The notes beneath the pieces are model-generated. The model worked only from the letters and a program-made list of their open reading frames with translations, searched no databases and was not told where the DNA came from. Source: Alphaproteobacteria bacterium (GTDB taxonomy: Bacteria > Pseudomonadota > Alphaproteobacteria > Rhizobiales > Rhizobiaceae). From it: a stretch of 9,752 bases of DNA. The position numbers were made by a program, and so were the translations under genes. Every line of letters starts with the position of its first letter. Within the stretch, counting starts at the first letter, position 1. Positions 1 to 7,111 of the stretch are shown in pieces. The stretch is taken from assembly GCA_017308345.1 (NCBI GenBank), contig JAFKFE010000533.1, positions 1 through 9,752 of the forward strand. Direction: 5' to 3'.

Positions 1-1
1 C

Positions 2-493
2 GAACGCTTCGGGCGGCTCGACGGGCTGATCAACAATGCCGGCATCCTGAAAGCCATCGACCTTCGCTCCGGCGACGAAGCGATCCTCGATGAGATGTGG
101 GCGGTCAACGTCAAGGCTCCGTTCCGGCTGATACGGCTGGCGCTGCCGCATCTGGAGAAGGCCGGCCATGGCCGCATCGTCAATGTCGCCTCGACCGACG
201 GCAAGCGCTATCGTGACGGTGTCTCGGTTGCCTACGCCATGACCAAGCACGCGGTGATGGCGCTGACCCACGCGGCGAAGTTCGCCGGCTGGGAACATGG
301 CGTGCGCGTCACCGCCCTTTGTCCCGGCGCCGTCGAAACGGAACTCGTCGCCTCGGTGCCGGGCGTCGTGCCGTCGGCCAACCGCATACCGCCTGAAACC
401 ATCGCCGATACGGTCAGCTTCCTGCTCAGCCTGCCCAACACCGCATCGGTCGCCGAACTGGTGATGAACACAAGGTTGGAGAGCTGGATCTAG
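2..493 (+). CDS. Short-chain dehydrogenase/reductase (SDR), 3' part only
   Basis: This is the C-terminal 163 residues of an NAD(P)-dependent oxidoreductase of the SDR superfamily; the N-terminal Rossmann glycine motif lies off the left edge. Visible: the NNAG motif at residues 11-14 of the fragment, NVAST around residue 61-65 carrying the likely catalytic Ser/Thr, and the YxxxK active site at Y78/K82 (YAMTK), followed by the CPGAVET segment that normally follows the active-site helix. The C-terminus ends in a short ELVMNTRLESWI-type tail rather than the usual DGG tail, so it belongs to an SDR subgroup of about 230-250 residues. The reading frame is open from base 2, so the internal ATG at 95 is not the start. 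It converges with the thiolase gene, with only 26 bases between the two stops and no convincing terminator hairpin. The substrate cannot be told from the fragment. Confidence 0.9.
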   Translation, partial: ERFGRLDGLINNAGILKAIDLRSGDEAILDEMWAVNVKAPFRLIRLALPHLEKAGHGRIVNVASTDGKRYRDGVSVAYAMTKHAVMALTHAAKFAGWEHGVRVTALCPGAVETELVASVPGVVPSANRIPPETIADTVSFLLSLPNTASVAELVMNTRLESWI

Positions 494-519
494 CCCCTCG
501 GTGTTGACAATCGCCCGGC

Positions 520-1695
520 TCATCGCTCCAGGCAGATCGCCACGCCCTGGCCGCCGCCGATGCACAACGAAGCCAGTCCTTTCCGCGCATCGCGGCGAAC
601 CATCTCGTGGAGCAGCGTCACCACGATGCGGCAGCCTGAGCCGGCCAGCGGATGGCCAAGCGCGATGGCGCCGCCGCTCATGTTGATGATGTCCTTGTCC
701 CAGCCCATCTCGCGGTTGACCGCGATGGCCTGGGCGGCGAAAGCCTCGTTGATCTCCATCACGTCGAGGTCGGACGCGCTCCAGCCGGCCTTGTCGAGCG
801 CGCGGCGCGAGGCCGCGACGGGGCCGAGGCCCATATCCATCGGCTCGACACCAGCCGACGCATAAGAGGCGATGCGGGCGAGGGGTGTCAGGCCGAGTTC
901 GTTCAATCGCGCCTCCGACATCACCAACACCGCCGCGGCGCCGTCATTGAGACCCGACGAGTTGCCGGCCGTGATCGTTCCCGCCGGATCGAAGACCGGC
1001 CTCAGCCGGCCAAGGCCTTCCATGGTGGTGGAGGGATTGGGATGCTCGTCACGCCCGACGACGACCTCACCTTGCCTCGTCCCGACCGGTACGGGAATGA
1101 TCTCTTCGTCGAATCTCCCGGCCCGGACGGCTGCGTCCGCCTTCTCCTGCGAGCGCAGCGCGAACCGGTCCTGTTCCTCGCGGGTGATCTGGTAGCGCCG
1201 CGCCAGCGACTCGGCGGTGACGCCCATATGCACCTGATGGAAGGCGTCCCAAAGTCCGTCGGTGATCATCGAATCCTTGACGATCCGGTCACCCATGCGG
1301 ATGCCGGCGCGGACACCGTGGACGACATGCGGCGCGGAAGTCATCGAATCCTGCCCACCGGCGATCACGCAATCAGCGTCGCCGCAGCGGATGGCCTGCG
1401 CGGCAAGGTGGATCGACTTCTGGCCGGCGCCGCACACCTTGTTGACCGTCATGGCCGGCACGCCGACCGGAAGGCCGGCCTTGATCGCCGCCTGCCGCGC
1501 CGGATTCTGCCCGGCGCCGCCGGTCAGCACCTGGCCCATGATCACTTCGCTGACCGCGTCGGGCGCGAGTTGCGCTTCCGCCAGCATCGCCTGGATGAGC
1601 CGTCCGCCCAGCTCCGCCGCCGAGAGTTCGGAGAACGCGCCGTTCAGCTTGCCGATGGGCGTCCGCTTGGCGGCAACGATATGCACGGCATCCAT
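520..1695 (-). CDS. Acetyl-CoA acetyltransferase (biosynthetic/degradative thiolase)
   Basis: This is a 391-residue type II thiolase that interconverts two acetyl-CoA with acetoacetyl-CoA plus CoA in the cytosol. The catalytic set is complete: nucleophile C88 in VNKVCGAGQKS, NEAFA at about 316-320, H348 in GGAIALGHP and C378 in CIGGGQG. Length and spacing match PhaA/AtoB enzymes. The start at 1695 is chosen because a GGAGGAG ribosome site (1702-1708, minus strand) lies 6 bases upstream and the protein then begins MDAVHIVAAKRTPIG, the normal family N-terminus; the open frame extends to 1737 without support. The usual GHPxGxSG loop reads GHPLAGSG, a small variant. It is divergent from the acetoacetyl-CoA synthetase gene, so together they could convert acetoacetate to acetyl-CoA (ketone-body or polyhydroxybutyrate use). 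A broader 3-ketoacyl-CoA thiolase role is possible. Confidence 0.93.
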   Translation of the reverse strand: MDAVHIVAAKRTPIGKLNGAFSELSAAELGGRLIQAMLAEAQLAPDAVSEVIMGQVLTGGAGQNPARQAAIKAGLPVGVPAMTVNKVCGAGQKSIHLAAQAIRCGDADCVIAGGQDSMTSAPHVVHGVRAGIRMGDRIVKDSMITDGLWDAFHQVHMGVTAESLARRYQITREEQDRFALRSQEKADAAVRAGRFDEEIIPVPVGTRQGEVVVGRDEHPNPSTTMEGLGRLRPVFDPAGTITAGNSSGLNDGAAAVLVMSEARLNELGLTPLARIASYASAGVEPMDMGLGPVAASRRALDKAGWSASDLDVMEINEAFAAQAIAVNREMGWDKDIINMSGGAIALGHPLAGSGCRIVVTLLHEMVRRDARKGLASLCIGGGQGVAICLER

Positions 1696-1701
1696 GGTCT
1701 G

Positions 1702-1708
1702 CTCCTCC
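1702..1708 (-). promoter_or_regulatory. Ribosome binding site fixing the thiolase start
   Basis: On the minus strand this reads GGAGGAG, 6 bases before the ATG whose first base is 1695. It decides in favour of the 391-residue protein over in-frame upstream starts at 1713 and 1737. Confidence 0.8.
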
Positions 1709-1740
1709 GCCATCGCGGTCCGCGTGGTCGCGATCATCGC

Positions 1741-1768
1741 TTGACATTCTGGTTATAACCAATAATCT
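1741..1768 (+). promoter_or_regulatory. Candidate sigma-70-type promoter for the acetoacetyl-CoA synthetase operon
   Basis: A perfect TTGACA (1741-1746) faces the aacS-type operon. A weak -10-like TAATCT lies at 1763-1768 with a 16-base spacer; AATAAT at 1761-1766 resembles a -10 better but at only 14 bases. The spacer contains the palindrome at 1750-1761, an arrangement expected for a repressor that occludes RNA polymerase. No equally good promoter is visible for the divergent thiolase; a weak TTGCCT lies on the minus strand further upstream. Confidence 0.45.
1750..1761. promoter_or_regulatory. Palindromic operator, site 1 (TGGTTATAACCA)
   Basis: This is a perfect 12-base palindrome in the 134-base divergent region, centred about 60 bases from the thiolase start and 74 from the synthetase start. 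The surrounding 15 bases (1747-1761) are identical to 7995-8009, the other regulatory gap beside the GntR gene. The half-site layout GT-TATA-AC agrees with the GT...TA...AC pattern known for HutC-subfamily GntR operators. I infer that the regulator encoded at 7112-7966 binds here and controls both divergent genes. Confidence 0.72.
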
Positions 1769-1817
1769 GAAACGCATCGGCAGGCAAGGCCGCGCTATTG
1801 AGCCCGGCCTGCATTGC

Positions 1818-1824
1818 GGGAGGA
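1818..1824 (+). promoter_or_regulatory. Ribosome binding site of the acetoacetyl-CoA synthetase gene
   Basis: GGGAGGA ends 5 bases before the ATG at 1830. It is a strong Shine-Dalgarno match and confirms that start. Confidence 0.75.
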
Positions 1825-1829
1825 AATCC

Positions 1830-3776
1830 ATGTCATCCGTGCTTTGGACGCCGGCGCCGGCCGCGTTCCAATCGTCCAACCTTGCGCGCTTTTCGACGGC
1901 CAACGGCTTCGACCCGCGCGACTACGAGACGCTGCACCGCTGGTCGATCGGCGATCCAGGCGCCTTCTGGCGGGCCGTTTGGGATTTCGCCGAAGTCATT
2001 GGCAATCCGGGCGCGATTTCCTTCCTGCGCGACGACAATGCGCCGATGACCGGGAGCCGCTTCCTGCCGGAAGCTTCGCTCAATCTCGCGGAAAACCTGC
2101 TGCGCGGCGACGAGGAGAGGGTTGTCCTCATCGAGGCCGACGAGACCGGTCATTTCCACACCGTCACGCTCGGTGAACTGCGCCGGCTCGTCGCCCGGAC
2201 GGCGCATGGGCTGCGCGCGGCCGGCGTTGTCAAGGGCAATTGCGTCGGCGGCATCCTGCCCAATCGTGTGGAAGGTCTCGTGGCGCTTCTGGCGACACTC
2301 TCCATCGGCGCCGTCTGGTCGTCCTGCTCGCCGGATTTCGGCGCCGCCGCGATCGTCGACCGGCTGGGACAGATCGGCGTCAAGGTGCTGTTCGCCGCGC
2401 CTCGCTACCGCTATGCGGGCAAGGAGCACGATATCTCCGGCAGGCTGGCCGAGATCGTCGCGGCGATGCCGGGTGTGACGACACTGGTCCTGACCGGCGA
2501 ACTGGGCGCCAAACCGGACTGCGCGGCGGATTGCATTTCGTTCGATGATTTCGGCGGCGACGCCCCGCTCGCCTTCGAGCGCGTGCCCTTCGACCATCCG
2601 GCTTATGTGCTCTACACCTCCGGCACGACAGGCGCGCCGAAGGCGATCGTCCACCGTGCCGGCGGCGTGGTGCTCCAGCACCTGAAGGAACACCTGCTGC
2701 ATGGCGACGTCCGCCCGGGCGACGTGATGAGCTGGTACACCAACACCGCCTGGATGATGTATCACTGGCTGATCTCGGGTCTCGCTTGCGGCGCGACGGT
2801 AGTGCTCTATGACGGCGCGCCGATCCTCAAGACCGTTGATGGCCTCGACCCCAGTCCGCTCTGGACGATGGCGGAGCGCGCCAGGGTCACGCATTTCGGC
2901 ACCAGTCCGAAATATCTGGCCACACTCGCCGCCGAGAACTACGCGCCGGGGCGTCTGCACGACCTCTCGTCGCTGCGGTCTCTGCTCTCTGCCGGCGCAC
3001 CGGTTTCGCCGGGACAGTTCGACTGGGTCTACGACCATGTGAAGCGCGATATGATCTTTGCCTCGATCTCGGGCGGCACCGAGATCATCGGCTGCTTCCT
3101 GCTCGGATCACCGATCCATCCCGTGCGGCGCGGCGAGCTGACCGTGAAGGGGCTCGGCCTCGCGGTCGCGGTGATGGACGACCGCAATTCTCCGGTCATC
3201 GGCCGGCAGGGCGACCTCGTCTGCACCGAGCCATTCCCGTCGATGCCGCTGACCTTCTGGGGCAGGGACGGCGACGCGCGCTATCACGCCACCTATTTCA
3301 CCGCGCGCCGCGAGATCTGGACGCATGGCGACGTCGCTGAGATGACCGCTTACGGCTCGGGGGTCATCCATGGCCGCTCGGACACGACGCTGAAGCCCGG
3401 CGGCGTGCGCATAGGCACGGCCGAAATCTACGCGGCTTGCGAAAATTTCGCCGAGATCGAGGATTGCCTGGTCTTTGGCGCGCCGGTCGAGGGCGACGAG
3501 GAAATCGTGCTCTGCGTCAAGCTCAACGACGGTTATGCGCTGAGCCCCGAACTTGCCGCGCAAATCCGCCGCGCGATCCGCGAAGGCGCCTCGCCGCGCC
3601 ACGTGCCGCATCGCATCCATGCCGTGCAGGCCGTGCCCTATACGCTGAACGGCAAGCGCGTCGAGGGTGCCGCCCGCACCACGCTCGAGGGCAAGCCGGT
3701 CAAGAACATGGCCTCGCTCGCCAATCCGGCATGCCTCGACGAATACCGCGCGCTCGACCGGAGCAAGGCGGCATGA
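1830..3776 (+). CDS. aacS: Acetoacetyl-CoA synthetase (acetoacetate--CoA ligase)
   Basis: This is a 648-residue cytosolic adenylate-forming enzyme, the usual length for AacS, which activates acetoacetate (or a related beta-keto acid) with ATP and CoA. In order: an N-terminal acetyl-CoA-synthetase-type cap (FDPRDYETLHRWS, then FWRAVWDF), the P-loop-like A3 motif YTSGTTGAPK at 262-271, SGGTEI at 414-419, TLKPGGVRIG at 520-529 in the hinge region, and the A10 motif NGKRVE with the catalytic lysine K609. The tail KPVKNMASLANPACLDEYR is typical of AacS rather than acetyl-CoA synthetase. The start has a strong ribosome site. Its stop overlaps the next gene by four bases (ATGA), making it the first gene of a five-gene coupled operon. 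The divergent thiolase would consume its product. Activity on a longer beta-keto acid cannot be excluded. Confidence 0.94.
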   Translation: MSSVLWTPAPAAFQSSNLARFSTANGFDPRDYETLHRWSIGDPGAFWRAVWDFAEVIGNPGAISFLRDDNAPMTGSRFLPEASLNLAENLLRGDEERVVLIEADETGHFHTVTLGELRRLVARTAHGLRAAGVVKGNCVGGILPNRVEGLVALLATLSIGAVWSSCSPDFGAAAIVDRLGQIGVKVLFAAPRYRYAGKEHDISGRLAEIVAAMPGVTTLVLTGELGAKPDCAADCISFDDFGGDAPLAFERVPFDHPAYVLYTSGTTGAPKAIVHRAGGVVLQHLKEHLLHGDVRPGDVMSWYTNTAWMMYHWLISGLACGATVVLYDGAPILKTVDGLDPSPLWTMAERARVTHFGTSPKYLATLAAENYAPGRLHDLSSLRSLLSAGAPVSPGQFDWVYDHVKRDMIFASISGGTEIIGCFLLGSPIHPVRRGELTVKGLGLAVAVMDDRNSPVIGRQGDLVCTEPFPSMPLTFWGRDGDARYHATYFTARREIWTHGDVAEMTAYGSGVIHGRSDTTLKPGGVRIGTAEIYAACENFAEIEDCLVFGAPVEGDEEIVLCVKLNDGYALSPELAAQIRRAIREGASPRHVPHRIHAVQAVPYTLNGKRVEGAARTTLEGKPVKNMASLANPACLDEYRALDRSKAA

Positions 3777-4924
3777 GCCGGCCCAAGGGAGCGATCGTCG
3801 GCATCGGCGAGTTGAAGCCGCAACGCCTGACCAGGGGCGTGACGACGCTGGAGATGATCGCCGAGGTTTCTCGCCTGGCGGTGCTCGATGCCGGGCTGGA
3901 GCCGGCGGCGATCGACGGGCTGCTGGTGGGGCCGCAGGTTGGCGAGACGCCGCAGCATGTCCCGGCAACCATCGCCGAATATCTGGGTCTCGCGCCGACC
4001 ATGGCCAATGTCGTCGACCTCGGCGGCGCGTCCGGCGCCGGCATGGTCTGGCGCGCGGCGGCCGCGATCGAGGCCGGCATGTGCGAGGCGGTGCTGTGCG
4101 TGCTCGCCAACAACCGCGAGGAGACGGCGCCTCGGTCCCCCAACCGCAATCCGATCCGCGAGTTCGACGTGCCGTTCGGAGCCTCCGGCGCCAACATCTC
4201 CTACGCGCTGCTGATGCAGGCGCATATGGCGCGATACGGTTCGATCGCGCGCGACTTCGCCGTGATCGCCGCCGCCGCGCGCGCCAATGCGCAGCTCAAT
4301 CCCGATGCGATCTTTTTCGGCAAGCCGGCCGATGCGGAGGCGGTGTTGGCCTCGCCGATGATCGCCTCGCCGCTGCATCTTCTCGAAATCGTCATGCCCG
4401 TCGCCGGCGGCGAGGCGATCGTCGTCACCTCCGCCGAACGTGCGCGCTCGTTGCGCAAGCCGCCTGTCCATTTGCTTGGCGCCGGCGAGAAGGTCACGCA
4501 CCGCGCGGTCAGCCAAGCCCCGCACCTCACCTCCGGTCCGCTGAAGAGCGCCATGGAGCGGGCCTTCGCGCAGTCCGGCACGCGAGCCGACGAGATGGAT
4601 CTTCTGTCGCTCTACGATTGCTACACGATCATGGTCGCGACCACGATCGAGGATGCCGGCCTCTGCGCGCCGGGTGGGTTCGGCGCGTGGCTCAACGACC
4701 ACGACCTTTCCCACAAGGGCGACAAGCCGCTCAACACCCATGGCGGCCAGCTCGGCTTCGGCCAGCCCGACCTTGCCGGCGGCATGACCCATGTCGTCGA
4801 GGCGGTGCGCCAGCTGCGCGGCGCGGCGGGCGAACGCCAGATCGGCAAGGCCGGCCTCGCCCTGGTCACCGGCAATGGCGCCACGATGAGCGAAGCGACC
4901 GCGCTCGTGCTGGGAGCCGCCTGA
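3773..4924 (+). CDS. Thiolase-fold lipid-transfer protein (Ltp/SCP-x-like), probable non-classical acyl-CoA C-C lyase
   Basis: This 383-residue protein has the thiolase fold of the SCP-x/Ltp group but lacks the nucleophilic cysteine: where CGSG-like sequence is expected, the protein reads DLGGASGAGMVWRA at 82-95. The C-terminal half keeps family motifs: LYDCYTIMVATTIEDAG (280-296), NTHGG (321-325) with the conserved histidine H323, and VVEAVRQLRG (341-350). Loss of Cys argues against ordinary thiolysis. Relatives such as Ltp2 use this fold for retro-aldol cleavage of beta-hydroxyacyl-CoA in complex with a DUF35 protein, and a DUF35 gene follows directly. I infer the same role here on an unknown substrate. 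The ATG at 3773 overlaps the upstream stop as ATGA; the frame extends further upstream only inside the synthetase gene, so that extension is not used. Confidence 0.87.
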   Translation: MSRPKGAIVGIGELKPQRLTRGVTTLEMIAEVSRLAVLDAGLEPAAIDGLLVGPQVGETPQHVPATIAEYLGLAPTMANVVDLGGASGAGMVWRAAAAIEAGMCEAVLCVLANNREETAPRSPNRNPIREFDVPFGASGANISYALLMQAHMARYGSIARDFAVIAAAARANAQLNPDAIFFGKPADAEAVLASPMIASPLHLLEIVMPVAGGEAIVVTSAERARSLRKPPVHLLGAGEKVTHRAVSQAPHLTSGPLKSAMERAFAQSGTRADEMDLLSLYDCYTIMVATTIEDAGLCAPGGFGAWLNDHDLSHKGDKPLNTHGGQLGFGQPDLAGGMTHVVEAVRQLRGAAGERQIGKAGLALVTGNGATMSEATALVLGAA

Positions 4925-5370
4925 TGGCGATCGATCTCAACGCGCTGAAGACCCCAGGCCCGACCATCACCGCGCTGACCAAGCCGTTCTGGGACGCGGC
5001 CGCCGAAGGGCGCCTGAAAATCCAGTGCTGCGAGGATTGCGGCAAGGCCGTCTTCTATCCGCGCCCGATCTGCCCGCATTGCTGGAGCAAACGGCTGGTC
5101 TGGCAAAATGCTTCCGGCAAAGGGCGGCTGAAGTCCTTCTCGGAGGTGCACAAGCCTGGCCATCCCGGCTGGCTGCCCGCCGCGCCTTACGTGGTCGGAC
5201 TGGTCGAGCTGGCAGAAGGCCCGACGATGCTGAGCTTCATCCTGGCCGGCACACGGCCGCTACACGTCGGGGATATGCTGCGGCTTGCGCCGACGGCCAT
5301 CGGCGGTCGCGTCCTGCCAGCCTTCAGACCAGTCGAAGTCGAACCCGGAACAGAGGAGAAGCCGAAATGA
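4924..5370 (+). CDS. DUF35 zinc-ribbon/OB-fold acyl-CoA-associated protein
   Basis: This is a 148-residue protein with the two-part DUF35 architecture. An N-terminal helix (PFWDAAAEGRL) leads into a rubredoxin-like zinc ribbon with C36-x2-C39 and C50-x2-C53 (CEDCG and CPHCW), then an OB-fold domain (about 60-145) with the family's GRLKSFSEVHKP and YVVGLVELAEGP strands. DUF35 proteins bind Ltp-type thiolases and are needed for their activity; here the gene shares one base with the Ltp stop (TGATG), which supports a stoichiometric complex. A GGGAG lies 7 bases upstream of the start. It has no catalytic motif of its own. The partner assignment is inference from gene order. Confidence 0.88.
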   Translation: MAIDLNALKTPGPTITALTKPFWDAAAEGRLKIQCCEDCGKAVFYPRPICPHCWSKRLVWQNASGKGRLKSFSEVHKPGHPGWLPAAPYVVGLVELAEGPTMLSFILAGTRPLHVGDMLRLAPTAIGGRVLPAFRPVEVEPGTEEKPK

Positions 5371-5828
5371 GCACCGAGACGAAAGACGGTTGGGTTGGTG
5401 TCGTGAAGGGCCGCCCGCGGGTCGGCGCCTTCGCCGAGCGCACGCGGCGCACCCGTATGAGCGACATCGAGGCTTTCACCGACATCACCGGCGACCGCAA
5501 CCCGCTGCATTACGACCGCGCGCTGGCCGAGAAGTCGGTGTTCGGCAAATTGATCGTCCAGGGTGGCGTCACTTCTGGTATCCTGAACGCTCTGGTCGCG
5601 GAAGATCTGCCGGGGCCTGGAACGGTATTTCTCGAAGTCGCGTGGAAGTTCGTCAAGGCCGTGGGCGTTGATGAGGAGATCACAGGACGCGTGGAGATCA
5701 AGGAAGTGCGCCCCGACAAGCCGATATGCAAGATCGAGACCAGCGTGCGCAACGCGCAGGGCGAGCTTTGCCTCACGGGCACCGCCACGGTGTTCACCGT
5801 TCCGCTAACGGCCGCAGGAGCGCGGTGA
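5367..5828 (+). CDS. MaoC-like (R)-specific enoyl-CoA hydratase
   Basis: This 153-residue single hot-dog protein probably hydrates an enoyl-CoA to a beta-hydroxyacyl-CoA. The hydratase-2 motif is intact: FTDITGDRNPLHYD, with the catalytic pair D43 and H48 in the D-x4-H spacing of PhaJ-type enzymes, followed by GKLIVQGGVTSGILNALV, the conserved overhanging segment. Length fits a stand-alone MaoC domain dimer. GAGGAG lies 8 bases before the ATG, and the start overlaps the DUF35 stop as ATGA. In steroid catabolism MaoC and DUF35 domains can be fused or complexed so that the hydrated product passes directly to the Ltp aldolase; this gene order suggests the same hand-over. An alternative is a simple PhaJ-like role linking beta-oxidation intermediates to hydroxyalkanoates. 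Confidence 0.92.
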   Translation: MSTETKDGWVGVVKGRPRVGAFAERTRRTRMSDIEAFTDITGDRNPLHYDRALAEKSVFGKLIVQGGVTSGILNALVAEDLPGPGTVFLEVAWKFVKAVGVDEEITGRVEIKEVRPDKPICKIETSVRNAQGELCLTGTATVFTVPLTAAGAR

Positions 5829-7060
5829 ATGGCAGCCAACTCGGCATGGCAGCCGACAATGAACGCTGGCGGGTGCTGTCGCTGCTTTGCCTGGCGGTCG
5901 TCCTGTCGCTGACCACCTGGTTCTCGGCCACGGCCATCCTGCCCGAACTGAAGCGTGAGCTTGCTCTCAGCACCGGTGCCGAGGCCTGGCTGACCAACGG
6001 GGTTCAGGTCGGCTTCGTGATCGGCGCGCTGGCAGCGAGCCTGGTCAATCTTCCCGACCTCGTCCGGCTCAGCCGCCTGATGGCGGCCGCGGCGCTCGTC
6101 GCCGCTTTGGCCAACGCGACGCTGCTGCTTCATCCGGGGCCGGGCGGCGTGATCGCCGCGCGCATCGTCACCGGCGCCGCGCTTGCCGGCGTCTATCCGC
6201 CGGCGCTCAAGCTGGTCGCCACCTGGTTCACGCGCGACAGGGGGCTGGCGCTTGGCGCGGTCATCGGCGCACTCACCATCGGCTCGGCGCTGCCGCATCT
6301 TTTCCGTGCCGTTTCGAGCGCGCTCGACTGGCGGCCGGTGGTTGCCGCCGCCAGCGTGGCGACGGCCATCGGCGCGCTGCTGTTCCTGCTGTGCGCCAGG
6401 GAGGGGCCCTATCCCTTCGGCAAGGCGGTGTTCGAGCCCTCGCGCATCGGCCAGGTGTTTCGCGAAAAGCCGCTGCTGCTCGCCAATCTCGGCTATCTCG
6501 GCCATATGTGGGAGCTCTACGCCATGTGGGCATGGCTGCTCGCCTATACGCGCGCCGCCTTCGAAGCGCAGGCGATCGGAACGGCGGCGGCCGCTTCGCT
6601 GTCGACATTCTTCGTCGTCGCGTCCGGCATTTTGGGGTGTCTGCTCGGAGGCTACCTGTCCGATCGCGTCGGCCGCACCGCCACCACGGCCGGCATGATG
6701 ATCGTCTCGGGAAGCTGCGCGCTGCTGATGGGCTTTCTGTTCACAGGCCCGTTCTGGCTGTTCATGCTGGTGGCCGTTGTCTGGGGTGTTTCGGTCATCG
6801 GCGATTCGGCTCAGTTCTCCGCCGCCGTCACCGAGCTCGCCGACCGACGCTTCGTCGGCACCGCCTTGTCCGTGCAAATGGGCGCCGGTTTCGCGCTGAC
6901 GGTGCTCGCCATCTGGCTGGTGCCGCGTTTCGCCGACTTCATCGGCGGCTGGCGCTGGACGTTCCTGTTGCTTGTTCCCGGACCGGCTTTGGGGGCCGCC
7001 GCGATGCTATGGTTGCGAAACTTGCCGGAGAGCGTGAAAATGGCTGGCGGTCTCCGTTAG
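5825..7060 (+). CDS. Major facilitator superfamily (MFS) transporter
   Basis: This is a 411-residue inner-membrane permease with about 12 hydrophobic segments. They begin with VLSLLCLAVVLSLTTWFSATAILP after a short soluble N-terminus and include ALVAALANATLLL, ALAGVYPPALKLVATWF, AIGALLFLLC and FWLFMLVAVVWGVSVIG. The MFS loop motif is clear in the second half (GGYLSDRVGRTATT); its N-terminal counterpart is degenerate (LVNLPDLVRLSRL). I chose the GTG at 5825, which overlaps the MaoC stop as GTGA and has AGGAG four bases upstream; the ATG at 5846 is an alternative with a weaker ribosome site. Being last of the coupled operon, it is probably the uptake system for the pathway's substrate, likely a small organic acid or polyol. 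The sequence does not reveal the substrate. Confidence 0.88.
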   Translation: MNGSQLGMAADNERWRVLSLLCLAVVLSLTTWFSATAILPELKRELALSTGAEAWLTNGVQVGFVIGALAASLVNLPDLVRLSRLMAAAALVAALANATLLLHPGPGGVIAARIVTGAALAGVYPPALKLVATWFTRDRGLALGAVIGALTIGSALPHLFRAVSSALDWRPVVAAASVATAIGALLFLLCAREGPYPFGKAVFEPSRIGQVFREKPLLLANLGYLGHMWELYAMWAWLLAYTRAAFEAQAIGTAAAASLSTFFVVASGILGCLLGGYLSDRVGRTATTAGMMIVSGSCALLMGFLFTGPFWLFMLVAVVWGVSVIGDSAQFSAAVTELADRRFVGTALSVQMGAGFALTVLAIWLVPRFADFIGGWRWTFLLLVPGPALGAAAMLWLRNLPESVKMAGGLR

Positions 7061-7111
7061 GGAGGCGCTGCCGTGGTCTGAGTCGCGGCAAATGAATTGC
7101 GGCAGGACCGA

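Noticed and set aside
494..519. A possible bidirectional terminator between the convergent SDR and thiolase genes
   Set aside because: No stable hairpin or T-rich tract could be found in the 26 bases.
652..1758. A 368-codon open frame on the plus strand over the thiolase gene
   Set aside because: It is antisense to a complete, motif-rich thiolase. The translation is rich in Arg, His, Asp and Gly with no domain pattern, as expected for a shadow frame in GC-rich DNA.
3638..4792. A 384-codon minus-strand open frame over the Ltp-like gene, and similar long ones at 1833-3038, 3108-3968 and 7007-8143
   Set aside because: All are antisense to genes with clear family motifs, are highly basic or low-complexity, and lack plausible ribosome sites.
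5510..6877. A 455-codon open frame on the minus strand over the MaoC and permease genes
   Set aside because: Its composition is dominated by Arg, Gly, Gln and Glu with no recognisable domain. It opposes two well-supported plus-strand genes and is a GC-driven shadow.
7061..7111. Repeated GCGGCA and small inverted arms (TGCCG/CGGCA, GCAA/TTGC) between the permease and gntR genes, considered as a terminator or operator
   Set aside because: The arms are only 4-5 bases, there is no T-run, and there is no resemblance to the palindrome at 1750 and 7996.
7097..7111. The TTG start at 7097 for the GntR regulator
   Set aside because: There is no ribosome site upstream of it, while the ATG at 7112 has AGGA nearby; the extra five residues add nothing recognisable.
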